Below, piece by piece: positions 14,865-23,561 of a DNA stretch of 64,000 bases. The notes below the pieces were generated by a model. The model was given only the letters and a program-made list of their open reading frames with translations. It did no database searches and was not told where the DNA came from. Source of the stretch: JBHFEI01 sp041928815 (GTDB lineage Bacteria > Pseudomonadota > Alphaproteobacteria > Rhizobiales > Rhizobiaceae). The DNA is taken from positions 228,035 to 292,034 of the forward strand of contig NZ_JBHFEI010000008.1 in assembly GCF_041928815.1 (NCBI RefSeq), written 5' to 3'. Within the stretch, counting starts at the first letter, position 1, and every line of letters begins with the position of its first letter. Position numbers and translations under genes: made by a program.

Positions 14865-17579
14865 ATGAATCTGGTCGTCGTGGAATCGCCCGCGAAAGCA
14901 AAGACAATCAACAAGTATCTCGGCTCCGGCTACAAGGTGCTCGCCTCCTTCGGCCATGTGCGCGACCTGCCGGCGAAGGACGGCTCCGTGCTGCCGGACC
15001 AGGACTTCGAGATGCTGTGGGAGGTGGATGCCGCCTCCGCCAAGAGGGTCAAGGACATCGCCGACGCGGTGAAGACCTCGGATGCCGTCTATCTCGCGAC
15101 CGACCCCGACCGCGAGGGCGAGGCGATCTCCTGGCATGTGCTCGACCTCCTGAAGAAGAAGAAGGTGATCGGCGCCAAGCCGGTGAAGCGCGTCGTCTTC
15201 AACGCCATCACCAAGAAGGCCGTGCTCGATGCCATGGCCCATCCCCGCGACATCGACGAGCCGCTGGTCGATGCCTATCTCGCCCGCCGCGCCCTCGACT
15301 ATCTCGTCGGCTTCAACCTCTCGCCGGTGCTCTGGCGCAAGCTGCCGGGCGCGCGCTCGGCCGGGCGCGTGCAGTCGGTCGCCCTCCGGCTCGTCTGCGA
15401 CCGGGAGTCCGAGATCGAGCGTTTCGTCTCGGAGGAGTACTGGAACATCTCGGCGCTCCTGAAGACGCCGCGCGGCGATGTCTTCGAGGCACGGCTTGCG
15501 TCTGCCGACGGCAAGCGGCTGGCGGCACGCGCCATCGGCGACGGGGACAGGGCGGGCCGGCTGAAGGACCTGCTCGAGGGCGCTTCCTATGTCGTCGACA
15601 GCGTCGAGGCCAAGCCGACAAAACGCAACCCGTCGCCCCCCTTCACCACCTCGACCCTGCAGCAGGCCGCCTCGTCCAAGCTCGGCTTCTCCGCCTCGCG
15701 CACGATGCAGGTGGCGCAGAAGCTCTACGAGGGCATCGATCTCGGCGGAGAGACGGTCGGCCTGATCACCTATATGCGAACCGACGGCGTGCAGATGGCC
15801 GGAGAGGCGATCGACGCGGCGCGGCGCGCCATCGGCCACCAGTTCGGCGAGCGCTACGTGCCGGAAAAGCCGCGCTTCTATGCGACCAAGGCGAAGAACG
15901 CCCAGGAAGCGCATGAGGCGATCCGCCCTACGGACTTCACCCGCACGCCCGAACAGATGCGCCGCTTCCTCGACGGCGACATGCTGAAGCTCTACGACCT
16001 CGTCTGGAAGCGCGGCATCGCCAGCCAGATGGCCTCGGCGGAGCTCGAACGCACCACGGTCGAGATCACCGCGAAGAACGGCGGCGAGACGGCGGGCCTG
16101 CGCGCCACCGGTTCCGTCATCCGCTTCGACGGCTTCATCGCCGCCTACACCGACCAGAAGGAGGATGGCGACGCCCCGGACGAGGATGACGAGGACGGCC
16201 GGCTGCCGGAGATCAATGCTCGCGAAAGCCTCGGCAAGGAGAAGGTGAACGCGACCCAGCACTTCACCGAGCCGCCGCCGCGCTATTCCGAAGCCTCGCT
16301 GATCAAGAAGATGGAGGAGCTCGGCATCGGCCGGCCCTCGACCTATGCCGCGACGCTCGCGACGCTGCGCGACCGCGAATACGTGGTGATCGACAAGCGC
16401 AAGCTGATCCCGGAGCCGAAGGGCCGGCTGGTGACGGCCTTCCTGGAAAGCTTCTTCACCCGCTACGTCGAGTACGACTTCACGGCCTCGCTCGAGGAGA
16501 AGCTCGACCAGATCTCGGCCGGCGATCTCAACTGGAAGGACGTGCTGCGCGAGTTCTGGACGAATTTCTTCGCCCAGATCGAGGACACGAAGGAACTGCG
16601 CGTCACCAACGTGCTCGACGCGCTGAACGAGATCCTGGCGCCGCTCGTCTTCCCGAAGCGCGAGGACGGCAGCGATCCGCGGATCTGCCAGGTCTGCGGC
16701 ACGGGAAAACTGTCGCTGAAGCTCGGCAAGTACGGCGCCTTCGTCGGCTGCTCGAACTATCCGGACTGCAATTTCACCCGGCAATTGTCGAGCGACGGCA
16801 ACGATGCCGAGGCGGCCGCCTCGAACGAACCGCAATCGCTCGGCCGCGATCCGATGACGGGCGAGGAGATTACGCTGCGTTCCGGCCGTTTCGGTCCTTA
16901 CGTCCAGCGTGGCGACGGCAAGGAGGCGAAGCGCTCCAGCCTGCCGAAGGGCTGGACGCCGGCGACGATCGATCACGAGAAGGCGGTGGCGCTTCTCTCC
17001 CTGCCGCGCGACATCGGCCAGCATCCGGAAACCGGCAAGATGATCTCGTCCGGCCTCGGCCGCTACGGGCCGTTCCTGCTGCATGACGGGAAATACGCCA
17101 ATCTCGAATCGATCGAGGACGTGTTCTCGGTCGGCCTCAACCGCGCCGTGGCCGTGCTCGCCGACAAGGCGGCCGGCGGCGGCAAGGGACGCGGCCGCAC
17201 CGCGGCGGCGGCGCTGAAGGAACTCGGCAACCATCCTGAAGGCGGTGCCGTGACCGTGCGCGACGGGCGTTACGGACCCTATGTCAACTGGGGCAAGGTG
17301 AACGCCACCCTCCCCAAGGGCAAGGATCCGCAGGCGATCACCCTCGAGGAGGCGATCCCGCTGCTTGCCGAACGCGCCGGCAAGGTCTCGACCAAGCCCG
17401 CCAAGGCGGCGCCGAAGGCCAAGGCGAAGGCGGCAGCCGCCGACGGCGAGGCCGACGCCGCGCCCGCGGCCCGCCGCAAGGCGGCGGCGAAGCCCGCCGG
17501 CGCCAAGGCGACAGCCGCCAAGACAGCAGGGGCCAAGGCGAAACCGGCGGCGAAAGCGAAGAAGAAGGACGCATCTTGA
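14865..17579 (+). CDS. topA: DNA topoisomerase I
   Basis: Type IA topoisomerase that relaxes negative supercoils. The 904-residue protein starts with a Toprim domain (MNLVVVESPAKAKTINKYLG, ATDPDREGEAISWH) and has the nucleophile Tyr303 in GLITYMRTDG. It carries one cysteine zinc finger near residues 608-635 (CQVCGTGKL...GCSNYPDC) and further degenerate zinc-ribbon repeats (GRFGPYVQRG, GRYGPFLLHDG, GRYGPYVNWG). It ends in a lysine/alanine-rich tail of about 75 residues (PKAKAKAAA, AKPAAKAKKKDAS), typical of alphaproteobacterial TopA. Its stop overlaps the rnr start in TTGA. Confidence 0.98.
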   Translation: MNLVVVESPAKAKTINKYLGSGYKVLASFGHVRDLPAKDGSVLPDQDFEMLWEVDAASAKRVKDIADAVKTSDAVYLATDPDREGEAISWHVLDLLKKKKVIGAKPVKRVVFNAITKKAVLDAMAHPRDIDEPLVDAYLARRALDYLVGFNLSPVLWRKLPGARSAGRVQSVALRLVCDRESEIERFVSEEYWNISALLKTPRGDVFEARLASADGKRLAARAIGDGDRAGRLKDLLEGASYVVDSVEAKPTKRNPSPPFTTSTLQQAASSKLGFSASRTMQVAQKLYEGIDLGGETVGLITYMRTDGVQMAGEAIDAARRAIGHQFGERYVPEKPRFYATKAKNAQEAHEAIRPTDFTRTPEQMRRFLDGDMLKLYDLVWKRGIASQMASAELERTTVEITAKNGGETAGLRATGSVIRFDGFIAAYTDQKEDGDAPDEDDEDGRLPEINARESLGKEKVNATQHFTEPPPRYSEASLIKKMEELGIGRPSTYAATLATLRDREYVVIDKRKLIPEPKGRLVTAFLESFFTRYVEYDFTASLEEKLDQISAGDLNWKDVLREFWTNFFAQIEDTKELRVTNVLDALNEILAPLVFPKREDGSDPRICQVCGTGKLSLKLGKYGAFVGCSNYPDCNFTRQLSSDGNDAEAAASNEPQSLGRDPMTGEEITLRSGRFGPYVQRGDGKEAKRSSLPKGWTPATIDHEKAVALLSLPRDIGQHPETGKMISSGLGRYGPFLLHDGKYANLESIEDVFSVGLNRAVAVLADKAAGGGKGRGRTAAAALKELGNHPEGGAVTVRDGRYGPYVNWGKVNATLPKGKDPQAITLEEAIPLLAERAGKVSTKPAKAAPKAKAKAAAADGEADAAPAARRKAAAKPAGAKATAAKTAGAKAKPAAKAKKKDAS

Positions 17580-19921
17580 GCAAGGCGCCCCGCGATTCCG
17601 CCGCCGGAAAGCCGCCGCGCAAGGGCGGGCGCGGCGGGTTGCCCGACCTTCAGGCGCATCCGCCGATCATCCAGGGCGTGGTGCCGCCGCGCGACGTGCT
17701 GCTGCGCTTCATCAGCGAGAACCCCGACCGGGCCTCCAAGCGCGAGATTTCCAAGGCTTTCGGCCTCAAGGGTGACACCCGCGTCGAGCTGAAGACGCTG
17801 CTGCGCGACCTTGAGGCCGACGGCATGGTCGAGAAGAAGCGCAAGTCGCTGGTCCGGCCCGGCGCGCTGCCGCCGATGACCGTGCTCGACATCACGTCCC
17901 GCGACAAGGACGGCGAGCTGATCGGCCGGCCGGCCGAGTGGCCGGACGACGGCTCGGTCGCGCCCGCCGTACTGATCCGCCAGTCGGCGTCGGGCGCCTC
18001 GAAGACGAAGGCGCCGGTCGGCGGCCTCGGCGACCGGGTGCTGGCGAAGATCTTCCCGGCGAAGGAACGCGGCGGACCGGCCTACACGGCCAGGATCGTC
18101 AAGGTGCTCGACCGGCGCCAGAACGCCGCCCTCGGCGTGCTGCGCCTCAATCCGGACGGCAGCGGCCGGATCATGCCGATCGAAAGGCGCGGCGAGGAAC
18201 TGGTCGTCGAGGCCGAGGATCGCGGCGCGGCCGCCGACGGCGACCTCGTCTCGGCCGAGGTGATCCGCAGCGGCCGCTTCGGCCTGCCGCGCGCGCGCGT
18301 CGCCTCGGTCATCGGTTCCGTCGCCTCGGAAAAGGCGATCTCGATGATCGCCATCCATGCCCATGGCATCCCCTATATCTTCCCGGATGCGGTGCTGAAG
18401 GAGGCCGAAGACGCCGGCCCGGCGACGGTGGCGAAGCGCGAGGACTGGCGTTCCCTGCCGCTCGTCACCATCGACCCGGCCGATGCCAAGGATCACGACG
18501 ACGCCGTCCACGCCGAGCCCGACCCCTCGCCCGACAATCCCGACGGCGTGATCGTCACGGTCGCCATCGCCGACGTCTCCTGGTATGTCCGGCCGAGATC
18601 GGCGCTCGACCGCGAGGCGCTGAAGCGCGGCAACTCCGTCTATTTCCCCGATCGCGTCGTGCCGATGCTGCCCGAGCGCATCTCCAACGACCTCTGCTCG
18701 CTGAAGGAAGGCGTCGACCGCCCGGCGCTCGCCGTGCGCATGCGCTTCTCGAAGGAGGGCCGCAAGGCGGGCCACACCTTCCACCGGATCATGATGCGCA
18801 GCGCGGCGAAGCTCTCCTACCAGCAGGCTCAGGCCGCGATCGACGGAAGCCCGGACGACAAAACCGGCCCGATCCTCGAGGCGATCCTGAAGCCGCTCTG
18901 GCACGCCTATGGTCTCCTGTCGCGCGGCCGCGAACGGCGCCAGCCGCTCGAGCTCAACATGCCGGAGCGCAAGATCCTGCTGAAGCCGGACGGCACCGTC
19001 GACCGGGTCCTGGTGCCCGACCGCCTCGACGCCCACCGGCTGATCGAGGAGATGATGATCCAGGCAAACGTCGCCGCCGCCGAGACGCTGGAGCAGAAGC
19101 GCCAGCCGCTGATCTACCGCGTGCACGATACGCCGTCGCTCGCCAAGCAGGAGACGCTGCGCGAATTCCTCGCGACACTCGACATTTCGCTGGTGAAGGG
19201 CGGCAACCTGCGCTCGAACCATTTCAACGGGATCCTGTCGAAGGCCGAGGGCAAGCCCTACGAGACCATGGTCAACGAGATGGTGCTGCGCTCGCAGAGC
19301 CAGGCCGTCTACGCGCCGGAGAATATCGGCCATTTCGGCCTCAACCTGATGAAATACGCCCATTTTACCTCGCCGATCCGCCGTTATGCCGATCTCATCG
19401 TGCACCGGGCGCTGGTCGGCAGCCTCGGGCTCGGCGAGGGCGGCATCACGCCGGACGAGGAGAAGGATCTCGAGGATATCGCCGCCGAGATTTCCGCCTT
19501 CGAACGCCGCGCCATGGTGGCCGAGCGGGAGACCGTGGACCGCCTGATCGCCCACCATCTCGCCGGCCGTGTCAACGAGGAGTTCGAGGGCCGGGTCTCG
19601 GGTGTCACCAAGGCAGGCCTCTTCGTCGTGCTGCCCGCCTATGGCGCCGACGGCTTCGTGCCGATCTCGACGCTCGGGCGCGACTATTTCATCTTCGACG
19701 AGGCGCGCCAGGCCCTCGTCGGCGAGAAGACCGGGCTCGGCTACCGGCTCGGCGACACGGTCCGGGTCAAACTGGCCGAGGCGATACCGCTCGCGGGTGC
19801 GCTGCGCTTCGAGATGGAAAGCGAAGGGCGCAAGATGCCGGTGGCGACGCGCTCGTTCCACAAGAGCGGACGGCGTGCGCAGCGGCAGCCGGGTATCCGG
19901 CCGCCGCGTGGCCGGCGCTGA
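17576..19921 (+). CDS. rnr: Ribonuclease R
   Basis: 3'-5' exoribonuclease that degrades structured RNA and takes part in RNA quality control. The 781-residue protein has an N-terminal winged helix (RASKREISKAFGLKGDTRVELK), cold-shock-like domains and the RNB catalytic domain with the aspartate cluster IDPADAKDHDDAVH near residue 300. A C-terminal S1 domain (GRVSGVTKAGLFVVLPAYGADG) and a basic tail (SGRRAQRQPGIRPPRGRR) complete it. The TTG start at 17576 overlaps the topA stop, so the pair is translationally coupled. Confidence 0.97.
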   Translation: MSKAPRDSAAGKPPRKGGRGGLPDLQAHPPIIQGVVPPRDVLLRFISENPDRASKREISKAFGLKGDTRVELKTLLRDLEADGMVEKKRKSLVRPGALPPMTVLDITSRDKDGELIGRPAEWPDDGSVAPAVLIRQSASGASKTKAPVGGLGDRVLAKIFPAKERGGPAYTARIVKVLDRRQNAALGVLRLNPDGSGRIMPIERRGEELVVEAEDRGAAADGDLVSAEVIRSGRFGLPRARVASVIGSVASEKAISMIAIHAHGIPYIFPDAVLKEAEDAGPATVAKREDWRSLPLVTIDPADAKDHDDAVHAEPDPSPDNPDGVIVTVAIADVSWYVRPRSALDREALKRGNSVYFPDRVVPMLPERISNDLCSLKEGVDRPALAVRMRFSKEGRKAGHTFHRIMMRSAAKLSYQQAQAAIDGSPDDKTGPILEAILKPLWHAYGLLSRGRERRQPLELNMPERKILLKPDGTVDRVLVPDRLDAHRLIEEMMIQANVAAAETLEQKRQPLIYRVHDTPSLAKQETLREFLATLDISLVKGGNLRSNHFNGILSKAEGKPYETMVNEMVLRSQSQAVYAPENIGHFGLNLMKYAHFTSPIRRYADLIVHRALVGSLGLGEGGITPDEEKDLEDIAAEISAFERRAMVAERETVDRLIAHHLAGRVNEEFEGRVSGVTKAGLFVVLPAYGADGFVPISTLGRDYFIFDEARQALVGEKTGLGYRLGDTVRVKLAEAIPLAGALRFEMESEGRKMPVATRSFHKSGRRAQRQPGIRPPRGRR

Positions 19922-19946
19922 CCGGAAGGAAAGGGAGAGAACCGCC

Positions 19947-20408
19947 ATGACGGGCCAGAGCGGCGAACACGAGACACTGCGGCTTTCCGGCGACGCGCAG
20001 GAAGAGCGCCCAACCGGGCTGGCGATCCGTCGCGGCCTGTCGAACCGCTGCCCGGCCTGCGGAGAGGGCCGGCTCTTCCGTGCCTTCCTCAAGACGGTCG
20101 AGCGTTGCGACCGCTGCGGCGAGCGCATGGACCATCACCGCGCCGATGACTTTCCGCCCTATATCACCGTCACCATCATGGGCCATCTCGTGCTTGCCGG
20201 CTACATGGCGACCGATCTCGTCAGCTCGCTGAACAGCTGGCAGCATCTCGCCATCTGGGTGCCGGTGACGATCGTCGGCTCGCTGCTGCTGATGCAGCCG
20301 GTGAAGGGCGGCGTCGTCGGGCTGCAATGGGCGCTTCGCATGCACGGCTTCAGCGGCGAGGAGGACGGACCGGCGGACGCGTTGCGCCCGGACGGATCGG
20401 CGCGCTGA
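19947..20408 (+). CDS. DUF983 zinc-ribbon membrane protein
   Basis: A 153-residue protein of the DUF983 family. A treble-cysteine ribbon NRCPACGEGRLFRAFLKTVERCDRCG (two CxxC pairs) precedes two predicted membrane helices (ITVTIMGHLVLAGYMA and LAIWVPVTIVGSLLLMQPV). Members are found next to cytochrome oxidase genes in some species, but no function is proven. AAGGGAGAG lies 7-15 bases before the ATG at 19947. It follows rnr by 25 bases and precedes the Nudix gene by 4, so it belongs to the topA-rnr transcript. Confidence 0.85.
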   Translation: MTGQSGEHETLRLSGDAQEERPTGLAIRRGLSNRCPACGEGRLFRAFLKTVERCDRCGERMDHHRADDFPPYITVTIMGHLVLAGYMATDLVSSLNSWQHLAIWVPVTIVGSLLLMQPVKGGVVGLQWALRMHGFSGEEDGPADALRPDGSAR

Positions 20409-20412
20409 CGCC

Positions 20413-21102
20413 GTGAGCGCCCGCGTGCCGGCGACCGGGCCGCACCCGACCGAACGCCGACCTGCCATCGCCGCGAGCCTCGTGCTGCTCGACCGGTCGC
20501 AGCGTCATATCCGCGTGCTGCTCGGGCGGCGCAGCCAGGCTCATGCGTTCATGCCGGGATACCATGTCTTTCCCGGCGGGCGGCGGGATCCCGGTGATCA
20601 CCGCCTCCCGCATGAGGGCGCATTGCCGCCGGCGGATGCCGCGCGGCTGAAGCGGGCGTTGCGGACCGCCTCGCCTCTCGCGGCGGCCGCGGTGGCGATC
20701 GCGGCCTGGCGCGAACTCCACGAGGAAACCGGCCTCTGCCCCGTCGGCGAAAACATCACACCCGGTCCCCGCCTTCCCTTTCTTCCCGATCTCACAAACA
20801 TGCGGTATATGGCGCGGGCCATCACGCCGCCCGGCCATGTGCGGCGCTACGACACGCATTTCTTCGTCCTGTTCGCCGACGCCGCGAACATCGACATCAC
20901 CCGCGCGAGGAGCGGACCGGAGCTTGAGGACATCGGCTGGCATGCGCTCGATACATTGTCCGGCCTCAGCCTCGCCGGTATCACGCAGTGCATTCTCGAG
21001 GAGGTGCGCGCCCGCCTGCGCGCCGATCCGTCCCTCACCGCGAACCTGCCCGTTCCCGTCTACCGAAGCGTCCGGCAAAGCCTCGTCCGCGACCTTCTTT
21101 GA
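20413..21102 (+). CDS. Nudix hydrolase
   Basis: A 229-residue Nudix-fold protein. The glycine-rich strand FPGGRRDPGD and a degenerate Nudix helix AAAVAIAAWRELHEETGL are present, with the insertion between them seen in NUDT7/CoA pyrophosphatase-like and NUDT19-like members. The substrate is unknown. The start is GTG at 20413, four bases after the DUF983 stop. The protein closes with EEVRARLRADPSL and a C-terminal VRDLL. Confidence 0.85.
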   Translation: MSARVPATGPHPTERRPAIAASLVLLDRSQRHIRVLLGRRSQAHAFMPGYHVFPGGRRDPGDHRLPHEGALPPADAARLKRALRTASPLAAAAVAIAAWRELHEETGLCPVGENITPGPRLPFLPDLTNMRYMARAITPPGHVRRYDTHFFVLFADAANIDITRARSGPELEDIGWHALDTLSGLSLAGITQCILEEVRARLRADPSLTANLPVPVYRSVRQSLVRDLL

Positions 21103-21114
21103 GGAATCACCTGC

Positions 21115-22299
21115 ATGAACCAGCCCGCGCCTTGCGCGCCGAGCGCGGACGAACGCATCCGCTGGCCGTCCTTGATCGCCGCCGTCGCGGCCATCAGTGC
21201 CGTCGGCATCGCCATCGGCCTCGGCCTGCCGCTTCTCAGCATCATCATGGAGAAGCGCGGCATCTCCTCGACGATGATCGGGCTCAATTCGGCGATGGCC
21301 GGCCTCGCCTCGATGGCGGCGGCGCCCTTCACCACCAAGCTCGCCCACCGCTTCGGCACGGCCAACACCATGCTCTGGGCCGTGATGTTCGCGGCGATCA
21401 GCGCCATGGGCTTCTACTACATAGAAAACTTCCTCCTCTGGTTTCCGCTGCGGGTCGTCTTCCACGGCGCCATCACCGTGCTGTTCATCCTGTCGGAATT
21501 CTGGATCAACGCCACCGCGCCGCCCGGCAAGCGCGGTCTCGTGCTCGGCATCTACGGGACGGTGCTCTCGCTCGGCTTCGCGACCGGCCCCCTGCTCTTC
21601 TCGCTACTCGGCAGCGAGGGCGTGGCGCCCTTTGCCGTCGGCGCCGGCGTCATCCTGCTCGCCGCCATTCCCGTCTTTCTGGCACGGGCGGAAAGCCCGA
21701 TCCTCGACGAGAAGCCGGAACTGCATTTCTTGCGCTACATCTTCCTCGTGCCGACGGCGACGGCGGCGGTCTTCGTCTTCGGCGCGGTCGAATCGGGCGG
21801 CCTGTCGCTGTTTCCGATCTTCGGCACACGAACCGGGTTCACCGAATCGCAGGCCGCCCTGCTTCTCACCGTGATGGGAATCGGCAACGTCATCTTCCAG
21901 ATCCCGCTCGGCCTCCTCTCCGACCGCATCTCCGACCGGCGCAACCTTCTCGCCGGCATGACGATCATCGGCATGGTCGGCGCCATCTGCCTGCCGGTTC
22001 TCGCGGAAAACTGGATGCTGATGGCCGTCGTCCTCCTGTTCTGGGGCGGCTGCGTCTCCGGCCTCTACACGGTCGGCCTCAGCCATCTCGGCTCGCGGCT
22101 GAGCGGCGCCGATCTCGCAGCGGCGAATGCCGCCTTCATCTTCTGCTATGCGGTCGGCACGGTCGCAGGCCCCCAGGCGATCGGCGCGGCGATGGATCTG
22201 ACGGGCAACAACGGCTTTGCCTGGGCGATCGCCGGCTTCTTCGGGCTTTATGTGCTGCTTTCGGTCGTCCGCATCATCGTCAAACCAAAACGGGCTTGA
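21115..22299 (+). CDS. MFS transporter (YcaD-like)
   Basis: A 394-residue major facilitator superfamily protein with twelve predicted membrane segments. Features are the cytoplasmic loop LAHRFGTANTMLW between helices 2 and 3 and a second-half copy of motif A (GLLSDRISDRRNLLAGM). It resembles the YcaD subgroup of predicted exporters in length and in the first half (GLGLPLLSIIMEKRGISS). The substrate is not predictable. It follows the Nudix gene by 12 bases. Its TGA lies inside the -35 element of the rpmG promoter. Confidence 0.85.
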   Translation: MNQPAPCAPSADERIRWPSLIAAVAAISAVGIAIGLGLPLLSIIMEKRGISSTMIGLNSAMAGLASMAAAPFTTKLAHRFGTANTMLWAVMFAAISAMGFYYIENFLLWFPLRVVFHGAITVLFILSEFWINATAPPGKRGLVLGIYGTVLSLGFATGPLLFSLLGSEGVAPFAVGAGVILLAAIPVFLARAESPILDEKPELHFLRYIFLVPTATAAVFVFGAVESGGLSLFPIFGTRTGFTESQAALLLTVMGIGNVIFQIPLGLLSDRISDRRNLLAGMTIIGMVGAICLPVLAENWMLMAVVLLFWGGCVSGLYTVGLSHLGSRLSGADLAAANAAFIFCYAVGTVAGPQAIGAAMDLTGNNGFAWAIAGFFGLYVLLSVVRIIVKPKRA

Positions 22300-22323
22300 C
22301 TTTTCAGGCGCGATTTGTAGTTT
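22296..22323 (+). promoter_or_regulatory. Predicted promoter of rpmG
   Basis: TTGACT (22296-22301), a 16-base spacer and TAGTTT (22318-22323) lie 65 bases before the rpmG ATG. The -35 overlaps the stop codon of the MFS gene. The same TAGTTT -10 recurs at 37084. Confidence 0.6.
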
Positions 22324-22387
22324 CGCGCCAGTTCAACCGTGGCGATTCCGGCTGTCCACGGCATCATTTTTTAAAGGCAAGACGACC

Positions 22388-22555
22388 ATGGCAAAAGCAA
22401 CCACCATCAAGATCAAGCTGTTGTCGACGGCCGACACGGGTTTCTTCTACGTGACGACGAAGAACAGCCGCACGATGACCGACAAGATGAAGAAGACCAA
22501 GTACGATCCGATCGCGCGCAAGCACGTCGAATTCAAGGAAACGAAGATCAAGTAA
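22388..22555 (+). CDS. rpmG: Large-subunit ribosomal protein bL33
   Basis: A 55-residue bL33 protein of the 50S subunit: MAKATTIKIKLLSTADTGFF followed by YVTTKNSRTMTDKMKKTKYD and a C-terminal HVEFKETKIK. It is the cysteine-free (C-minus) form that does not bind zinc. It is monocistronic, with its own promoter upstream and a strong terminator 37 bases downstream. Confidence 0.98.
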   Translation: MAKATTIKIKLLSTADTGFFYVTTKNSRTMTDKMKKTKYDPIARKHVEFKETKIK

Positions 22556-22591
22556 GCCGCACGTTACGGCAGAACCTTCTGTTCGAAGACA

Positions 22592-22625
22592 GGGCGCCCG
22601 CAGAGATGCGAGGCGCCCTTTTGTT
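22592..22625 (+). terminator. Rho-independent terminator of rpmG
   Basis: Stem GGGCGCC (22592-22598) pairs with GGCGCCC (22612-22618) and is followed by TTTTGTT. Confidence 0.9.
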
Positions 22626-22700
22626 GTCGGGATCATTTCAGGCGTGGAGGATGGATGCGCTCAGGCGCGCTTGCTTGAGGGAAAACAGAGGATCACACCC

Positions 22701-22799
22701 CAAAGCCTGTCGCGATCTTTCAGTTTCGCTGGTCCGCTTTAGGCTTTTGCTTTTACGCATGTTTTTCGCAAAACCGCTGCACACTTTTGCGAAACATGT
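22701..22799. repeat. Rhizobial-type mosaic palindromic repeat
   Basis: Two adjoining palindromes. The first (22701-22743) runs AAAGCCTGTCGCGATCTTTC to CCGCTTTAGG and is related to the element at 63856-63899. The second pairs CATGTTTTTCGCAAAA (22759-22774) with TTTTGCGAAACATG (22785-22798) around a CCGCTGCACAC loop. Elements of this build are scattered between genes in rhizobial chromosomes. The function is unknown. Confidence 0.7.
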
Positions 22800-22943
22800 T
22801 TAGGGACGGAGAGCCGCTGTTCCGTTCCCCGGCAGCGACAAGGCCGGTCCCGGCGCGTGCCGCGATCGTTGAGAGTCGCGCATATGCTTTCGATCTTGTT
22901 TTCACGCGCGACGCCGTTGCGGCGCCCGCCTCTTCACCAACGA

Positions 22944-22972
22944 AAAAAGCCACCTCAAGGAGGTGGCTTTTT
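22944..22972. terminator. Bidirectional rho-independent terminator
   Basis: A perfect 13-bp stem AAAAAGCCACCTC/GAGGTGGCTTTTT with a 3-base loop, having T-runs in both directions (six Ts on the minus strand). Read leftwards it would end the possible small RNA called next; read rightwards no gene precedes it for 400 bases. Confidence 0.85.
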
Positions 22973-23065
22973 GAATTGGGGGCCGGTCAGGACAGGAAGA
23001 CGGCACGAGGAACCGCAAACAACCCGCTGACCGGCCAACCCCACGACCCAGGAGATGCGGCGGAC
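22944..23065 (-). ncRNA. Candidate small RNA of about 120 bases
   Basis: On the minus strand a long-range stem CTGACCGGCC/GGCCGGTCAG (23027-23036 with 22981-22990) encloses a 36-base region and is followed directly by the T-rich terminator at 22944-22972. A possible promoter GGGACA-16-CATGAT (23094-23099 and 23072-23077) would start transcription near 23065. No open frame fits. It does not resemble SRP RNA, tmRNA or RNase P RNA. The call rests on the structure plus terminator; the promoter match is modest. Confidence 0.4.
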
Positions 23066-23561
23066 CTGAGCATCATGGGGTAAGCAAAATTGTTGTCCCA
23101 CAGGGTGGGCTGTTTTTCGTCTGAAGCGACAATCGCGCAATCTGTGTAAAAAATCAACGTAATCTTAAGAAGGAACCGATTTTTCGTTCAACCGTGGTTA
23201 ATTTTGGAGCACCGGAGAAGGAATTGACCTCCGGCAGACTCCGCTCCGGCTCCGGTCGACTCGAAACGGATCAGGTGGAAAAGCAACGCGTCATTTGCCG
23301 GACATCCCTGGCAATTTCCCGCAGTCACGGCGCTCCAGATTCAACCCATTGAAAACAATTATCTATTTTTAATCTTCCGCAACCGATGACGGATGTGTGC
23401 CACGCCGGAGCACCCAAAGAATCCGGTGCATTGTTTTAGGCAATACTCAAAATGTGCTTGCGAGTCGTTCGATGCCCGCGCGGGCGTCGGTCGGGCGCTG
23501 AACCGCGCCGCCTGTGGAAAAAGACGCGGACCGGCCTTCCCTACCCGCCCCTCACGGCGAA
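23066..23561. other. Gene-free stretch between the small-RNA candidate and pleD
   Basis: No coding frame of quality is seen. It holds a short plus-strand hairpin CCCAC-AGG-GTGGG followed by CTGTTTTT (23097-23117), which may be a weak terminator. There is also an AT-rich section around 23140-23210 with the imperfect palindrome TTCAACCGTGGTTAA (23188-23202). It separates the pleD end from the rpmG region. Confidence 0.5.

Noticed and set aside
17279..20128. Very long open frame (949 codons) on the minus strand opposite topA-rnr
   Set aside because: It is exactly antisense to two intact, well-conserved genes. In GC-rich DNA with third-position G/C the opposite strand is often stop-free. The translation is low-complexity (R, D, A, H) without motifs.
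22816..22828. LexA box in CTGTTCCGTTCCC
   Set aside because: The GTTC halves are separated by one base, not seven.
22944..23065. Assignment of the small-RNA candidate to SRP RNA, 6S RNA or tmRNA
   Set aside because: The conserved SRP GGAAG loop region, the 6S open-bubble duplex and the tmRNA tag/acceptor are not present.
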